This document shows positions 36,301 through 48,393 of a stretch of 64,000 nt of DNA, one piece after another. Position numbers and translations under genes: made by a program. Where the stretch lies: assembly GCA_002197995.1 (NCBI GenBank), contig NGZR01000001.1, positions 3,968,001-4,032,000 on the forward strand. Reading direction: 5' to 3'. The notes under the pieces are model-generated. The model saw only the letters and a list, made by a program, of their open reading frames with translations. It ran no database searches and was not told where the DNA came from. How positions within the stretch are numbered: position 1 is the stretch's first letter; each line of letters starts with the position of its first letter. The DNA is from Gaeumannomyces sp. JS-464. Taxonomy: Eukaryota; Ascomycota; Sordariomycetes; Magnaporthales; Magnaporthaceae.

Positions 36301-37193
36301 ACACATGGGACGGCCTGCAGCCACCTGAGGCCGCATGATTTCGTGCTCCAGCCACTCGTCCCGCCTCTCCGGCCCCGCGCCCTTGGGACTGGACTCTGCC
36401 GTGGAATTGGCAGAACACCCTGTGTGCCATCACCAAACGAACGCCCTCCATGTCTTCTTGTCCCTGTTTCATTGCACCATCACAACCCTTCGCGCTTGCC
36501 GCCAGTTGATTGCAGGGCGTCCATGGGGTTTGGTCCCGCCCAGGTCAAGGGCATCGGGAATCCACTCTATTGTTTCCAATGCGAATCGACGGCGGGCGCC
36601 AAAAGAATGCGGAAAAAACGAAGAGAAAAATGGGAAAGGGGGTGGAGACTTTGATTGATCAGACGTCGTGGACCATCAAAGTGGCAACATTGAGCTCCAT
36701 CTCCTCCCCGGCCGCCGCAGGGGATGCCCTCGGCAAAATCATCGGTCGCCTCCGACGGCAGAGTGCCTGCCTTGTATGTGCTCCTACTACTGAGTATGTG
36801 TACTCTACGCTGCGCAACGTCGTGCCTGATCGGCCTTTTGACCTGCTGTGATCGTATTCATCCGGTGTTTGATCCTCTCTCCGCGGCTGGCAACACTCCC
36901 GCACCTTTTTTTGTCTTCCGTCTTTCTGTGTGCAAGGCAAGGTGGCAATGGATAACGGCGCCTAACTGGCGGCCCCCTTTTAACCCCTTCCCACCTGCCC
37001 AACGCTCCTTGACTGCAAATGTTTCAAAGACCCGGCCTCCCCCGGCCGAGCGCCCCGCAATACGCGACCCGGCAATGCTTGCCACGCCGTTGAAGAGCGA
37101 GTGGCCCGTCCGCAGGTAGCACTCCCCCAGATCGCCCTCGCCTCGAGAGGAAAACCCGCCCGCCCATCCCATCTCCCAAAAAGACCGACCAAG

Positions 37194-37217
37194 GGATGGA
37201 TGGATGGATGGATGGAT
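37194..37217. repeat. GATG tetranucleotide repeat
   Basis: About five tandem GATG units in noncoding sequence. Confidence 0.85.
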
Positions 37218-38153
37218 AGGGCGGCAAGGCCAGGAAATACCAGGGCTCTCCTGGCGCCGCCGTGAAACCGCAAACCTCCACTTTTCCACCCTTACTCGAC
37301 GGTCTTATATCTGGAACCTCGGATGGCTTCTATGTGCTTTTATTTGCCCGTGTCTCTTCCCCCCTTCCAGTGCTCCCTGTCGCAGAAGAGGGCATTTAGA
37401 CTATTTGTCAGGGCGAAGCGCCGGCGCCTGTCTCCGTCCCCGGTGTCGAGACTCCGAGCTTCACAATAACCAGCCCAGGCCCAGGAGTGGATGGAGAAGA
37501 CAAGGGCAGGTTCCTTACAAGACGTTCTGACTTGGTCTTGTGATGCTCCCTTCTTCTTGGCCTGATCTACGAACCCTTCTTCGTCCCATATTATTGCCCA
37601 AAAGAGTCATTGGGCCGCTTCCACGCCAAGGCCACGGATCCGCGCGCGAGTTTAATCTGAATGCCGGCACAAGGAAAATGCCCGGGTCTGTCGTGTTCCA
37701 CAGCGTCCACGAGTCGGCTGTTGTCTTGACCAACAGATCATACCTCATATTATCCTACCAGCTACGCGCTGAACGTCGATTGCAGTTCAGCTTACTTTTC
37801 TTATCCTGTGTGATCTCGTGGCAAATAAAATCCCAGCTCAGGGATGAAAGGGGGAAAAAAAAAAGAGTCTGAATCCCCGAGCCCTGAACAGCCAAGCAAA
37901 TCCCGGCCAGTCCCTGGTCCTCGGAACGTCTAACCAGTGTCTTGCGGCTTCCGTGTTGTGTTTAGTGTTTGCCTTGGTATGGGACAAGGAGAAAATGCCT
38001 CAAGGAAATTCGAACCAAGCCAAAAGAAAGGGGGAAAAAAAGGGAAAAAAGAAAAAAGCAACCGAAGCCTCTCTCTTGCCCAAACTCCCGTCCCGTTTGC
38101 TCCCACCAGTTAGGATCATGAAATTCGTGTCCAGCCATGTCGAAAGAAAAGGG

Positions 38154-38176
38154 AAAAAAAAAAAAAAAAAAAAAAA
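38154..38176. repeat. Poly-A tract, 23 nt
   Basis: An uninterrupted A run lying 17 bases beyond the stop of the TEA-domain gene, so probably within its 3' UTR on the opposite strand (poly-U in the transcript). Confidence 0.9.
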
Positions 38177-38192
38177 CCACCGAAAAAAAGAC

Positions 38193-41100
38193 CTATTTCT
38201 CGTACTCATTTTTGAGCCAGACAGGGGGATCCTCCTCGTGCTCCCCAACGTACTTGGCATCCGCCACGTTAGTGTAGCCCTCGAGCCGCGCGTAGCTCAG
38301 GCGCGAGCCAGGGATGTTGTAGACGCCCTGGGCGCCACCATCGTCGTCCTGGCGGGCGCGCTTGAGCGACCTCGTGGTTCTGTTGTTGCTGCCGCTGCCG
38401 CCGCCCCGGCCGCCGTCGTCCCCGAGCCCGTCGCCCCTGTGCGACGACGTCGGGGTGGGGCAGGGCGACGAGGCCAAGGAGGACGCCGCGCTCATGGCCT
38501 GCGTCGTCCACGCCGCGTGCTGCTGGTGCTGGAGCTGTGCCGTGGGGGCGGCGGCGGCGGCGGCGGTCATGTCGAGGCCCACGGACGACGAGGGCGTTGA
38601 CACCGCCGTCGGGAAGCCCCAGACTCCCGGCGAGCCCTGGTGATTACGGTGGCTGTGGTGATGTCGCTGCTGCTGTTGCGCCGAGTGGTGGTGGTGGGGT
38701 TGGTGGTGCGCGTCCCAGGGCGAGGGGTGTGAGCCCACGACGCCGCCGCCGGCCCCAAAGACGCCGCTCCCGCCGTGGACAGACCACTGACTGCTCGCGC
38801 TGGCGGCGTCCATGTCCGTCATGCCGTGCGCCTCCCAGGTGTCGGGGGCGACGACGTCGTAGCCGCTGAGGGAGGACGAGAGAAAAGGGTCGACGACCGA
38901 GTCGACGCTCTCGACCGTCGAGGTGGTGGAGAGGAAGCTGAGGTTGGGCGCCATGCTGGAGCTCGTCAGCTGCGCCAGGGACGACGACGGCATCGGTGCG
39001 ACGGGGGCCATGTTCCTGCCGCCGTGCCCGTAGGACGAGGGACTGTGGTGGTTGGGGGCGGCGTCACGAGCCCGCAGCCGCCGTTCATGTCACCCAGGAC
39101 AGGGCCGTAGTAGGATGGGACTGTGTGGCGGGGCGGCCGCTGGTGCCGGGTTCGCTGTTGCTGGTGGTGATAGCTGTGGTGAGTGTAAGCAGGTCCGTGC
39201 TGGCCTGCCATAGCTAGGCCAGCCGAGGCGTCTCCGCCAGACCAGGCGGTAGCCGCGGCCAAGTTCTCGCTCATGGACGCGCTCATATGCTTGTGGAAGC
39301 CTGGATCCGGGGACATGACCTGGCTACGATGCACCGCTGAGGCCCCCACCGCCCCCATGCCGTGGACCGGCGCCAGTCCGCCGTTCTCGGCCGCGGCGGC
39401 CGCCGCAGTAGCAGCAGCGCGGGCCGCAGCCTGCTCGCCGGTGATGATGGCGCGCGACCGGTGCTCGGCCGAGTACGGGTCGATGGGGGTGAGGAAGCGC
39501 CACGACGTGGCGCCGTCCTGCTTGGTGATGACGAGCTTGTCTGACTCCTCCTTGACCTGGTACGCCGTCGCGAACGTCCACAAGATCACGCCGCGGCGCA
39601 CCCAGGGGCCCGGCTGGCCGCCCGCCGCCCCGTGCCGCGGCTGCTCCTGCGACCAGAGCTCCTGCATCATGGCGACCTGCTTGGCGAGCGCGATCTGTGT
39701 CGGCGTGCTCTTCTCGGGCCCGTCGGGCATGTACTTGCGGAACTTGTTCTCGGTGGTGCTGTCGTCCTCATCCACGGCCGCATCGTCGTCGCCACAGTCT
39801 TCGGCCCGCTTGCCGCCGCTTGATTGCCGGCCGTTGCCACCGCCGCCGGAACGTTTGCTCTTCTTCTTTTTCTTCTTCATGTCGCTCTCCTTCTCTTGCT
39901 TCAGCCACTCGGAGCTGCCGCGCACCACGCCCTTGTCGCCGTCGTCGACGAGCCCCGTGAAGGCGTGAGCCGGGTACCTGGACAGCTCCTTGAGCATGAT
40001 TGCAAGCTCGTGGGCGGGCGGGTTGACGTCTATCTCGGGTCGCTGGCGGCTGCGCACACAGTCGCAGGCGCCCGTGCCGGCGAGCTTACAGTTGATGACG
40101 TGGCCCGACGGGTTGCAAACCTCAGTGAAGGCCTTGTCCGAGGTCGGGTCGTCCTCGGCGCCGGCGACGCCGTCTTGGCAGAGCTCGGGCGGGCGCGACA
40201 GCAGCGTCCGCACCTTCCAGTCGTGGTTGTGCAGCCCGGGCTGCTGGATGGTGACCTCGACCCACGAGTTCAGCTCGGAGCCCGCGGGCAGCTCGCCGCC
40301 GTGCACATCCAGCACCACGTGGCAGTGGAAGATGTCGTTGACGTTCTCGCGCAGCGCCCGGTCCAGCGGCTCGTGCAGCAGCGGGAAGTCATAGGCCCAG
40401 TCCCTCCTCATGGCATGAGCCGAGCCGCCGGGCTCTTGCTTGATGGCCTGGGTGTACTCGTGCAGCAGAGGGCCCGTGATGCCGGTGGCGGCGCGCGGCC
40501 ACTCGTCGCGCCGCAGGTTCTTGTGCCAGGTGCGGGAACTGGGCCTGGTCTAGACGCTCGCCCGTCGCGGCGTTGTATGCACAGCCCCCGCCGCGCGCCT
40601 CATCGGGCACGTAGCGCACAGTCCGAGCAGACACGCAGATCCAGCATTGGCTCGGCCGGAGGTGGACGCGCTGATCCGCTGCCAGCACCCAGGCCCAGTA
40701 GGCGTAGTTAGCCCGCTCCTCGGGCATGCGCTTTTCGCGGAGCGCCAGCAGGACCGGGTCCGCCTTGAGATTCTCCGACTGGATACCTTCAGGCTCGTCT
40801 CCATCTCGAATTTTCTCCTGTGTCGGAAATAGAACGTATACTGCATCAGGGATGGGACATGGTCAGCTAGGGGGTTGGGGGTCAAGAGCTGGCTGCTAGG
40901 CAATGAAATTGTGGAAGGAAATGCCCCATGCACGGAGACGCCGAATGGTGCGCGTCATCAGACAAGGGAATTTCTCTTTCCGGGGCTTGGGATGGCCATC
41001 CATCGTGGTCTATCCCTTGGAGAAGTGCATGCGCGCACCCATCCCTCCCGGTTCCGAGTGGTCCACCCCCTGTCCGCTAACGTAGGGCTGTGCAGAGGCG

Positions 41101-42558
41101 GAGAGGGCGAGGTTCTGATAGGACAGCAACTCACTGCTGCAGGGGCCGAGGGTCTGCTGACCAGCGCCAGGGCGGCGGACGCAGCCCTGCAGCAGGGCCA
41201 TTGAGTCTTATCTCCACGCCCAACCAACCCTTGCGTCTCCAGCGGTCAAGCCGACTACCGGGATGGCGGCAGTCCACCGCCTGATTAAGCATGCTGCAGC
41301 TGCCAATGCAAGCCTACACCAACATGCAGCCGGCGCTGCAGCCAGGATGACAAGAAACGTCAAGAAAGGAAAAGTGGCTGGACTCACAAGAGGGATGGGC
41401 CTTGAAGAAGCCCTTGATTACCTGCAGGTGGCTCGACACCATCTTGCGCGGAGAGTACTGCGGATGGTGCTTCACCTTAGGCTTAGGCTTGCCGTTCTTG
41501 TCGCGGTACTGGTTGCCGTTCTCGTCCTTGTCCTCCTTCCACTCCCTCAGGGGTTCGGGGGTGCCCGGCGGCAGGTGCTGCAGAAAGCAGCAGATCCACA
41601 GGTACTCGCTGATCAGCATGTTGCGTCCGTACTGCTCCGTGCTGCCGCCACCGCCGCCATCTTGTTGACTCGACATCTGATACTTTCTCCGCCGATAGGC
41701 GCGATGATTAGGAGAGCTAAAAGCAGTACCCAGTGACTTTGTTAGACCTTGTACTTTTGATCAGGCAGGAGAAGATGCTGATAACGGGTCGAGGCATAAG
41801 GGATGCTGGCGATGGAGAATAATGAAGGATAAACCAACCGTCGATAAATGCGAGCTCACGCTCAATGGGCCACTTCTGGCCCATCCTATCGTCTGGGCCC
41901 TTCTCCGACTGCTTCCTCCGGTACTCGAGGAACTGAGGCCACTCGTAGATAGGGTTGATCTCAACACCGAGACTGGACGAGACGGTGTTGTGAAGCGAAG
42001 CCTGCTGCTTTTCCCTGCCGGCGGCATTTTGCTGGTGGCGGAGCGGCTGTGGTCGGTGCAGTTGGAGGCTCTGTGTGCTGCGCCGTGTCGGGAAGGTCCT
42101 CACTGCTGACAGCACGGGGGAAGGCCCGAGGGCACTTGCGTGCGAAACCAAAGGCTCCGGAATAGGTGGCCAGGCTGGTGACGATGCGGCAGTGCCGTTG
42201 AAGTATAGGGTTGTCAGGTCATGGCCGACGAGAGATGCTTCTGGTCTCGAGCGGTGGTGGTTCTGCTGTTGCGCATTACCTGATGTGTCTCCGAGAGGCG
42301 GCCGTTCGCCATCTGGCCTCCTACCGGCATGGTCAAACGGATCCGGCGTGGGAGTCTGCGATACAAGCTGGTGTTGCGGCTGGTACGCGATGACGCCTTT
42401 TGCTGGCGTGTCAACCAGGGATATGTGTCGCTTGTGGGTGCCCGCATCGAGCGGCTGGCTGACGAGCACCCTGCCGTTGACATCATACAGATCTGGGGTG
42501 GAGGAGGAAAATCTCTGCTGCTCCTCCTGCTGTTGCTGGGGGACCGGGCGTGGTCCAT
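38193..42558 (-). CDS. TEA/ATTS-domain transcription regulator (frame broken)
   Basis: Three exons, 42558-41839, 41716-41388 and 40840-38193, give about 1230 residues. The N-terminal ~220 residues are Gln/Pro/Ser-rich (FSSSTPDLYDVNGRVLVSQP). The TEA domain spans the first two exons: WPIERELAFID joins across intron 1 to ALLIIAPIGRRKYQM, then GRNMLISEYLW and VSSHLQVIKGFF, the DNA-recognition helix. A charged, Lys/Asp-rich insertion of about 30 residues lies between the helices. Exon 3 encodes a conserved block (YAYWAWVLAADQRVHLRPSQ), then YDFPLLHEPLDRALREN, a poly-Lys stretch and Gln/His-rich regions. Breaks lie at about 42544-42548, 41690-41693, 40535-40550 and 39054-39058. It belongs to the AbaA/Tec1 superfamily but is not AbaA; its targets are unknown. 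Confidence 0.8.
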
Positions 42559-43884
42559 GGCGGGCAACGGATCGAGCGAAGGCAAAGGCACAAGACGGGC
42601 GCGCTTCCTGCCTGCTTGACTCAAAATGCCTCTCTGTTGGTGGGATGAAAGAATGCAGACGAATGCCGAAGCAGACGCAGGAAAATAGCGAGTGCGATGG
42701 CAAAGTAGGGTAGCGAGACGAGAGAGGATGAGAGATATGTGAGAGAGGAATTCCGGCGGAGGCGGCACATTTGTAAGGTGGGTTCATCGGCATGGACGTG
42801 AGGATGGGGGCAGGAGGGACGAGGGATACAACTCGATATGCGAGGCTAATTCGCACCTGTGCGAGCCGCATGCTCGCCTACTTGCGAGCGGGGACACGGC
42901 GAGAGGAGATGGAGGTCAGGGACAGGCAGAACGGCAGACGGACCATGATCGACCGATCAGGGAACTCGATTCTACAATATCGGACTGCAAAGGGGTGGGT
43001 GTGTGTGGGTGCCAAACACTAGAACGGACTAGACTGGCCTTGTCAAGAAACGTGTGGACACCACAATGGGCACCGCACAAGGCCGTCTGTCTGTATGCAG
43101 TTTTACCACTCCCTCTGCAGACCCTTCTTCCAAGAGACTCTCCCGGGCCGGAGTCGGCGCAGGGAATGCAGGTACCGTACAGCACGAAGACACCCGTCGT
43201 CTCCTCGCCCCTCTTCATCCACTGCATGGTGCCCCCTGTCCCTATCGCTGCAAGCGGCAAGCAAGGGAGGAGGGAGTGCTGTTCGTCAGCAGGCCAGAAG
43301 CCGCACACCCACACATGCGCTTCCTAAAGCAGCATGGTGGCCATGGCCGTCACCCGGCCGCCCAACTCTGGGGGAATGCAACAAAATTGGGAATACCAGA
43401 CACCGTGAATGACCCAAAGCCCATGTTCCACGTCGCAGACGGGAAGGGGCGATGGCAGGGGGTTTGCGTGCTCTTCAAGCACATCCTGGCTGCCCTTTTA
43501 CACCATCCTATGTGGGTACTGTGGGTGTTGATTGGTCAGGGAGAGACACGCACAAAGAAACCAGAAGGGCGGCATGCAGGGAAGAGAGCAAGGGAAGGCG
43601 GGTGTGGAGGCGCCCATCAGCACGGACGAGCCGACGTCTTCAGCTCCCAGGCATGGTTGGGGCGGAAAGGGATAGCAAGCGGCGGCGCCCTGTCTTCAGC
43701 AGCCCAGTGCGGCAGGCATTGAAACGAAACCATAGAGCACAATATAGGAGGGCAACAACGGTCAACACCGTTCTTTGATTTAGGGGAGCGTGCAGAGCGC
43801 GCCCTGCTTGGTGTGGATATTCAAAGACAGGACCCCAGTCAGGCCAACTAGCTGTGACTTGTTCATCAAACCGCATGCCTTTGC
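42559..43884. other. TEA gene upstream region / MRD1 3' flank
   Basis: 1.3 kb with no recognised gene. Both flanking genes lie on the minus strand. It presumably holds the promoter and 5' UTR of the TEA gene. If the chosen start is wrong, the N-terminal coding part could extend up to about 42871. Confidence 0.5.
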
Positions 43885-46713
43885 TCATGCCTCGTCTCCG
43901 CCACCAATCTCGTCCCATCGTCCTTGCCGATGGTCACCTTGTGCCTGGCGCCTCTCCCTACGAGTTTCTGCAGGGCCACCTTGTTCACCTGCCCCTCCGT
44001 CTTCTTCTGCATCTTCGCGATCTCCTCCTCTGCGTCGACCGCCTCGGCCTCGGCAAACTCGAGCACCAGCTTGCGCCCAAGCAAATGGGTGCTCTTGAGC
44101 GCGTTGAGCGCGTTTTCCGCCTCCTTGGGCGTCGTGAACTCGGCAAAGGCAAATCCGCGTGTCTTGCCAAAATTCTTGGGCAACCGCACTGCACGGAGCT
44201 GCCCGTAGGTACCAAACAGTGTCCGCACGTCCTGACTTGTCGCCTCGAACGGCAAGTTCTTGATGATGATCTTGGTGCGCTGCCCCGCCAGTTTCTTGGC
44301 CTTGTCCTCTCGCCGCCGTTCCTCGGCCGCATCCAGTCCCCTGTGTGATGCCTTGACGGCCAGAACGTGACCTTCCAGAGTGTGCCCATCCATGGCCTTG
44401 AGCGCTGCGTGTGCCTGCTCCTTGGTGCGGAACTCGACAAAACCAAAACCCATGCTTAGCACCTGACCTGGCTTTTTGGGGTCCGTCTTTGTCTTGACGC
44501 GTGCGGACACGAACCCATCCAGGGGCCTGAACGTCTCGGCTAGTTTTTCCGTGGTTGTGGCGAAGTTCAGCCCCCGGACGAACAAAGACGTCGTCTCGGC
44601 AACATCCTGGACCTCGTCGCGTTCCAGCAGCTCCGTGACCGACAGTTTCTTCTCCGCGGTGGGGCGGCCACTGCTACTCTGTAGCTGCGTTGGGCCTGGT
44701 AGGTTCTTGAACAAATCCTTGGGGCCTTTCTCCAGAAATAGCACCGAGTCCTTGACCCGTCTATATGCAAGGCTCATGAAAGCAGCTCTCGCATGCGGGG
44801 CCTGCGCAAACTCGACGATTGCGATGGTCCCACTCGGAGGCATCAGAACCCTCAGAACAGTGCCGTGCTCCTCGAACATCCTCCTCAACTCGTCAATAGT
44901 GGTGCCGTAACTAAAGTTCTTGACAAGGATGGTGGTGTCGCCCCGCTGGCGCGACTTGAAGGCGTCCAGGTCGACGCCGTTGGTGGCAAAGTAGGCCTTT
45001 GTCTCCTGAATGACGGAGGTTTCTGCGATGGCCTGTTTTACACTCGCATCGGCGGATGACGGGTCCAGCAGCTCCGACTTTGACACGCCCAGGCGATCTG
45101 CCACCGAGGCGTTCACGGCATCTTGGCTCATATAGAGCGCATTCCAGTTGAATGAGGCCGATGCGGCCTCGGCCTTTTTCCTGATCAGATTCTGCTTCTT
45201 CAACGGGAGCTTTGAAATTGCGAACTCGTCCAGCTTGGACTCTTTTTTGCCCTGGGCGGGGAGTACGTGCAGGATCCGGCCCTGAAACAAACAGCCATCA
45301 GACTTCTGGAATGCGTCGATGGCCGATGATGCGCTAGTGAACAGCACCAACGCATAGCCCTTGCTTGCGCCCGAGTTCCCAGCAGCCAGGTGCACCTGTT
45401 TCGTTTGAGGATCAAAAACGTCAGCAAAGAATTCGATCTAACAGACTCGTTCGAAAAATAGAAAATGCGTCGAGGTCCCTTTGTGTTCAGAAAACAGAGC
45501 ATCTACTAAAATACTGTGCCCAGGTTCGCATCATATACCAGTGGTATAAGCTGTCCCTATCTGGGATTCATCATAACAAAGTGCAATCTGGACCGAGAAA
45601 TCAGGGAGATGAGAGATGCAGTAATGGCTTACCTCCTCGGTGCTACCAAACTTCTCAAAGTGACTCCTCAAGTCATCTTCGGTTGCGCTGTAGGGCAGAT
45701 TCCTGACAAACAGCCGCGATGTTTTGCGGATGAGATCAAGTGCGTCACCAGCTCGGTCACTTTCCGAGGCTGGAACCATGCGGCGATCCTGACGCGGCTG
45801 CTCCATTTCTGCCGGCTGCGCAGCATCATCGCCCTCCTCGCGGCTGGGGCAGGGGGCAGCGGCGACGCCACGACCTGTGGGGCTGGGACCGCGTCCGGAT
45901 CGTCCGCGTCGACAAGATCCAGAAGTCGATTAGTTCGAGACCGGAGCCAATCATCATCGGTTGGTGCAGCATCCCTAATCCCCGTGTCTGAAGTTGGGGG
46001 TTCTGGGGGGCTTGGACTTGAGCTTCCAAGGCAGCCTCCGACTCCGTATCTGGCTGAGCGGCGCGGCCAACAGATGCCTCCTCGACGGCCACCCTCTTTG
46101 TGGGACGGGCTGGTATCTCCTCATACTCGTCATCGCTCTCGCCGTCGAGAGCAGCCATCGCCTTTTCAGAAATCACCCCGGGCACTGGCGTCTCAGCCAT
46201 GGTGCCGTCCAGCCTTGCTGCCGACTGCATCGTCTCCATGTACTCCTTGAGCTTGGGATCCGACAGGTCAAGATCTTCACGCTTGCGCTTTTTCGGTTTG
46301 GTGTCTGGCCGGCCATCCTCAACTGCCTGTCGACGAGATGCGCCTGGGAGGGTAGAGGGGATACCTGTCTGCCAAGTGCCCTGCTTCTTCGGCACTCGAA
46401 GGGATAGGTCGGAAGGCTACGTGCACGCCAGTTAGTTTCCAGCGTCCAATCGGAAGCCCGGAGCTAGGCGAAGTGTCTCATACCGGTTTTGCGAGCTCGA
46501 CTGCGATTTTTGACATGCGGATGTAGGAGCGGTTGAAGTACTTGGCCGCCTCCGAGGCAGCCTTGGCCGACTTGAAGCCGACAAAGCCAAACCTCCTCCC
46601 AGGATCACCTTGATGTCGGTGATCTCTTGTTCCTTGGCCGCAAAGTGCTTTCGGAAGTCGGCCTCGGTGATGGTTGGCGGCAGGTTCCGCACAAAGATCC
46701 TCGACGACTCCAT
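43885..46713 (-). CDS. Mrd1, multi-RRM ribosome biogenesis factor (frame broken)
   Basis: Nucleolar RNA-binding protein needed for 35S pre-rRNA processing and 40S subunit formation. Exons are 46713-46484, 46416-45633 and 45395-43885. Five RRMs are visible by their RNP motifs: RIFVRNLPPTITEADF (1), RLFVRNLPYSATEDDL (2), TILVKNFSYGTTIDEL (3), LFVRGLNFATTTEKL (4) and KIIIKNLPFEATSQDV with GFAFAEF (5). An acidic/Pro linker with DDDWLRSRTNRLLDL separates RRM1 and RRM2. One missing base each near 46592-46597, 46005-46010, 45838-45843 and 43914-43916 restores the frame and makes each exon length fit its phase, giving 842 residues. The true C-terminus is then DEIGGGDEA with stop 43887-43885, not the longer open frame beyond it. 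Confidence 0.94.
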
Positions 46714-47528
46714 CGTGATAAAGTTCCGCTACCCCGACGTCTAGGTAGGTACATATGTATTCAGCTAGAAAGTCGGAGGCAGGCCAGCCGCTGCTAGCTC
46801 ATTGCTTTGGCTGCGTAGAAGAGGAGAGCAGACTGTGCTTTGCAGTGACTTTCGCCGACTGCCAGAGAGGTGAACGGGAGAAAAAAAAGTATGGGGGTCA
46901 GGCGGCAGGGGAGAAAAAAAAAAAAGTCGAGCAAGAGCCGCGCTGCATAGGTGGGGCTGGGCTCAGGTCGTGTTTGGTCAGAAAACCCCACTAGAAGCTT
47001 GGTCCCAGAACAAACCCTGCACGCCTCAAGCTGCTGAGGGAGATGATGATGATGGAAAGTCCCGTGTGTTCCGACGGACGCTCTTGATCTCAATTTCGAT
47101 CAATCGGATCGACCTGAATTCGCGACGCGACCAACAGCCTGCTGCCCAACCGTCGGCATCGCCACCCGCGTCTTGACATTTCCACCTGTAAGTCCACCGG
47201 CCTTGGCCTTCCCTGTGCTGTTCGGCAGATGCGCGGTCATCGTGAACCAGCCTGCTGTCCCCGGGATTCCACGTGCATCGCGTGCCCTTGGCTCTTGAAG
47301 GGGAAGATAAAGTGGTGGGCCCTGCAGCACCGCGCCCCAAAACACCCCCCTCATCGTCCTGTCCCCCATGCCCACACCGACAGGATCTGGCCAATTGGAC
47401 CTGATCCCAACCAACCGCCAACCAGCCGGAGCTAATCCAAACATTCGCGACGACCGCGCACCCCCAAGGCCTGGACCGACCGACCCGCCCTCCAACGTCA
47501 GAACCCAGAACGATATCCAACATCCAAC
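46714..47528. promoter_or_regulatory. Divergent promoter region of MRD1 (-) and LC8 (+)
   Basis: 815 bases between two divergent starts. A CTAGGTAGGTAC motif lies at 46741-46752, close to the MRD1 start. The region also has an A-rich tract near 46911-46925. No other gene was recognised. Confidence 0.5.
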
Positions 47529-48393
47529 ATGGCCGTCGACGAGCCCGCATCGAGCCCCGCCCCGCGGGAGAAGCTGGAAGGTAGGCGTGCGACCAAGGAC
47601 AGGACGTCACAGGCCAAGCAAGCGAGGACGGGACAGGCAATGTACTAACGTGTGTGCGTGGGCGCGATCGTGAAGCCCAAATCAAGGCGGCGGACATGGT
47701 AAGGATACAGGGCGAACCCTCTTGCTGTGCCTGCACTGCGACAGTGTGGCTAACAAGCCATTGACTAGAACGACGACCTGCAGCTCGAGTGTATTGACGT
47801 TGGTATGTCCGTCCTGAACCTGAGGAAACTCTACCACCGCTCCAGCGCCTCTCAGAACTCCACAACTAAGATGCATGTTGTCGTCTACAGCTCAGGAGGC
47901 AATGGCCAAATTCACGATCGAGAAGGTTCGCTGGGCTCCCAGACACCACACACTCACCACCCGACCCTTTTTTTCCAGCTCAGACCGCTTGGAATGCCAC
48001 AAGAAAGCGCCGCCGTCGCATCGAGCCACACACATTCTGGGAGAAGGGGAACCGGGGCTGACCAAGAAGTCGCGCTTGCAGGATATCGCACAGCACATCA
48101 AGAGAACGGTAAGGCCCCTCGGCCATCTTTCTGGACACTCCGATTAGAATGTTCGAGCTGCTGACAAGACGCGCGCGTCCAGTTCGACGAGCGCAAGGGG
48201 CCCACATGGCACTGCATCGTTGGCCGGAACTTTGGAAGCTTCGTGACGCATGGTAAAGACGCCTTCAGCATAGCTTACAAACGCCTTGGTCCAGGAAACG
48301 AAGCTGACCGCGCCCGCAAAAACGACAGAGACGAAGCACTTTATCTACTTCTATCTCGGCCACTGCGCTATCCTCCTATTCAAGACGCAGTAG
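47529..48393 (+). CDS. Dynein light chain LC8 (DLC1/DYN2)
   Basis: Small hub protein of cytoplasmic dynein that also dimerises many other partners. Seven exons are assembled by eye: 47529-47580, 47676-47698, 47769-47802, 47891-47925, 48082-48108, 48183-48252 and 48329-48393. They total 306 nt (101 residues), and every junction is in phase. The protein reads [60 protein letters not shown], ending [18 protein letters not shown], nearly identical to LC8 across eukaryotes. The first ~18 residues are a nonconserved extension. Exons 2 to 5 are 23-35 nt each, so no single reading frame shows this gene. A consensus-like branch site (TACTAAC) is seen in intron 1. Confidence 0.95.

Larger units (their letters stand above)
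33394..38192. other. 4.8-kb gene-poor region
   Basis: It lies between the start of the LPMO-like gene and the stop of the TEA gene, both on the minus strand, so it should hold the LPMO-like promoter at its left end. Only short, non-conserved open frames are visible. It includes a GATG repeat (37194-37217) and A runs near 37855 and 38154-38176. No gene or RNA was recognised. Confidence 0.5.

Noticed and set aside
43866..43884. Longer MRD1 C-terminus reading past 43885
   Set aside because: It arises only from the missing base near 43915. The other frame gives the acidic DEIGGGDEA end.
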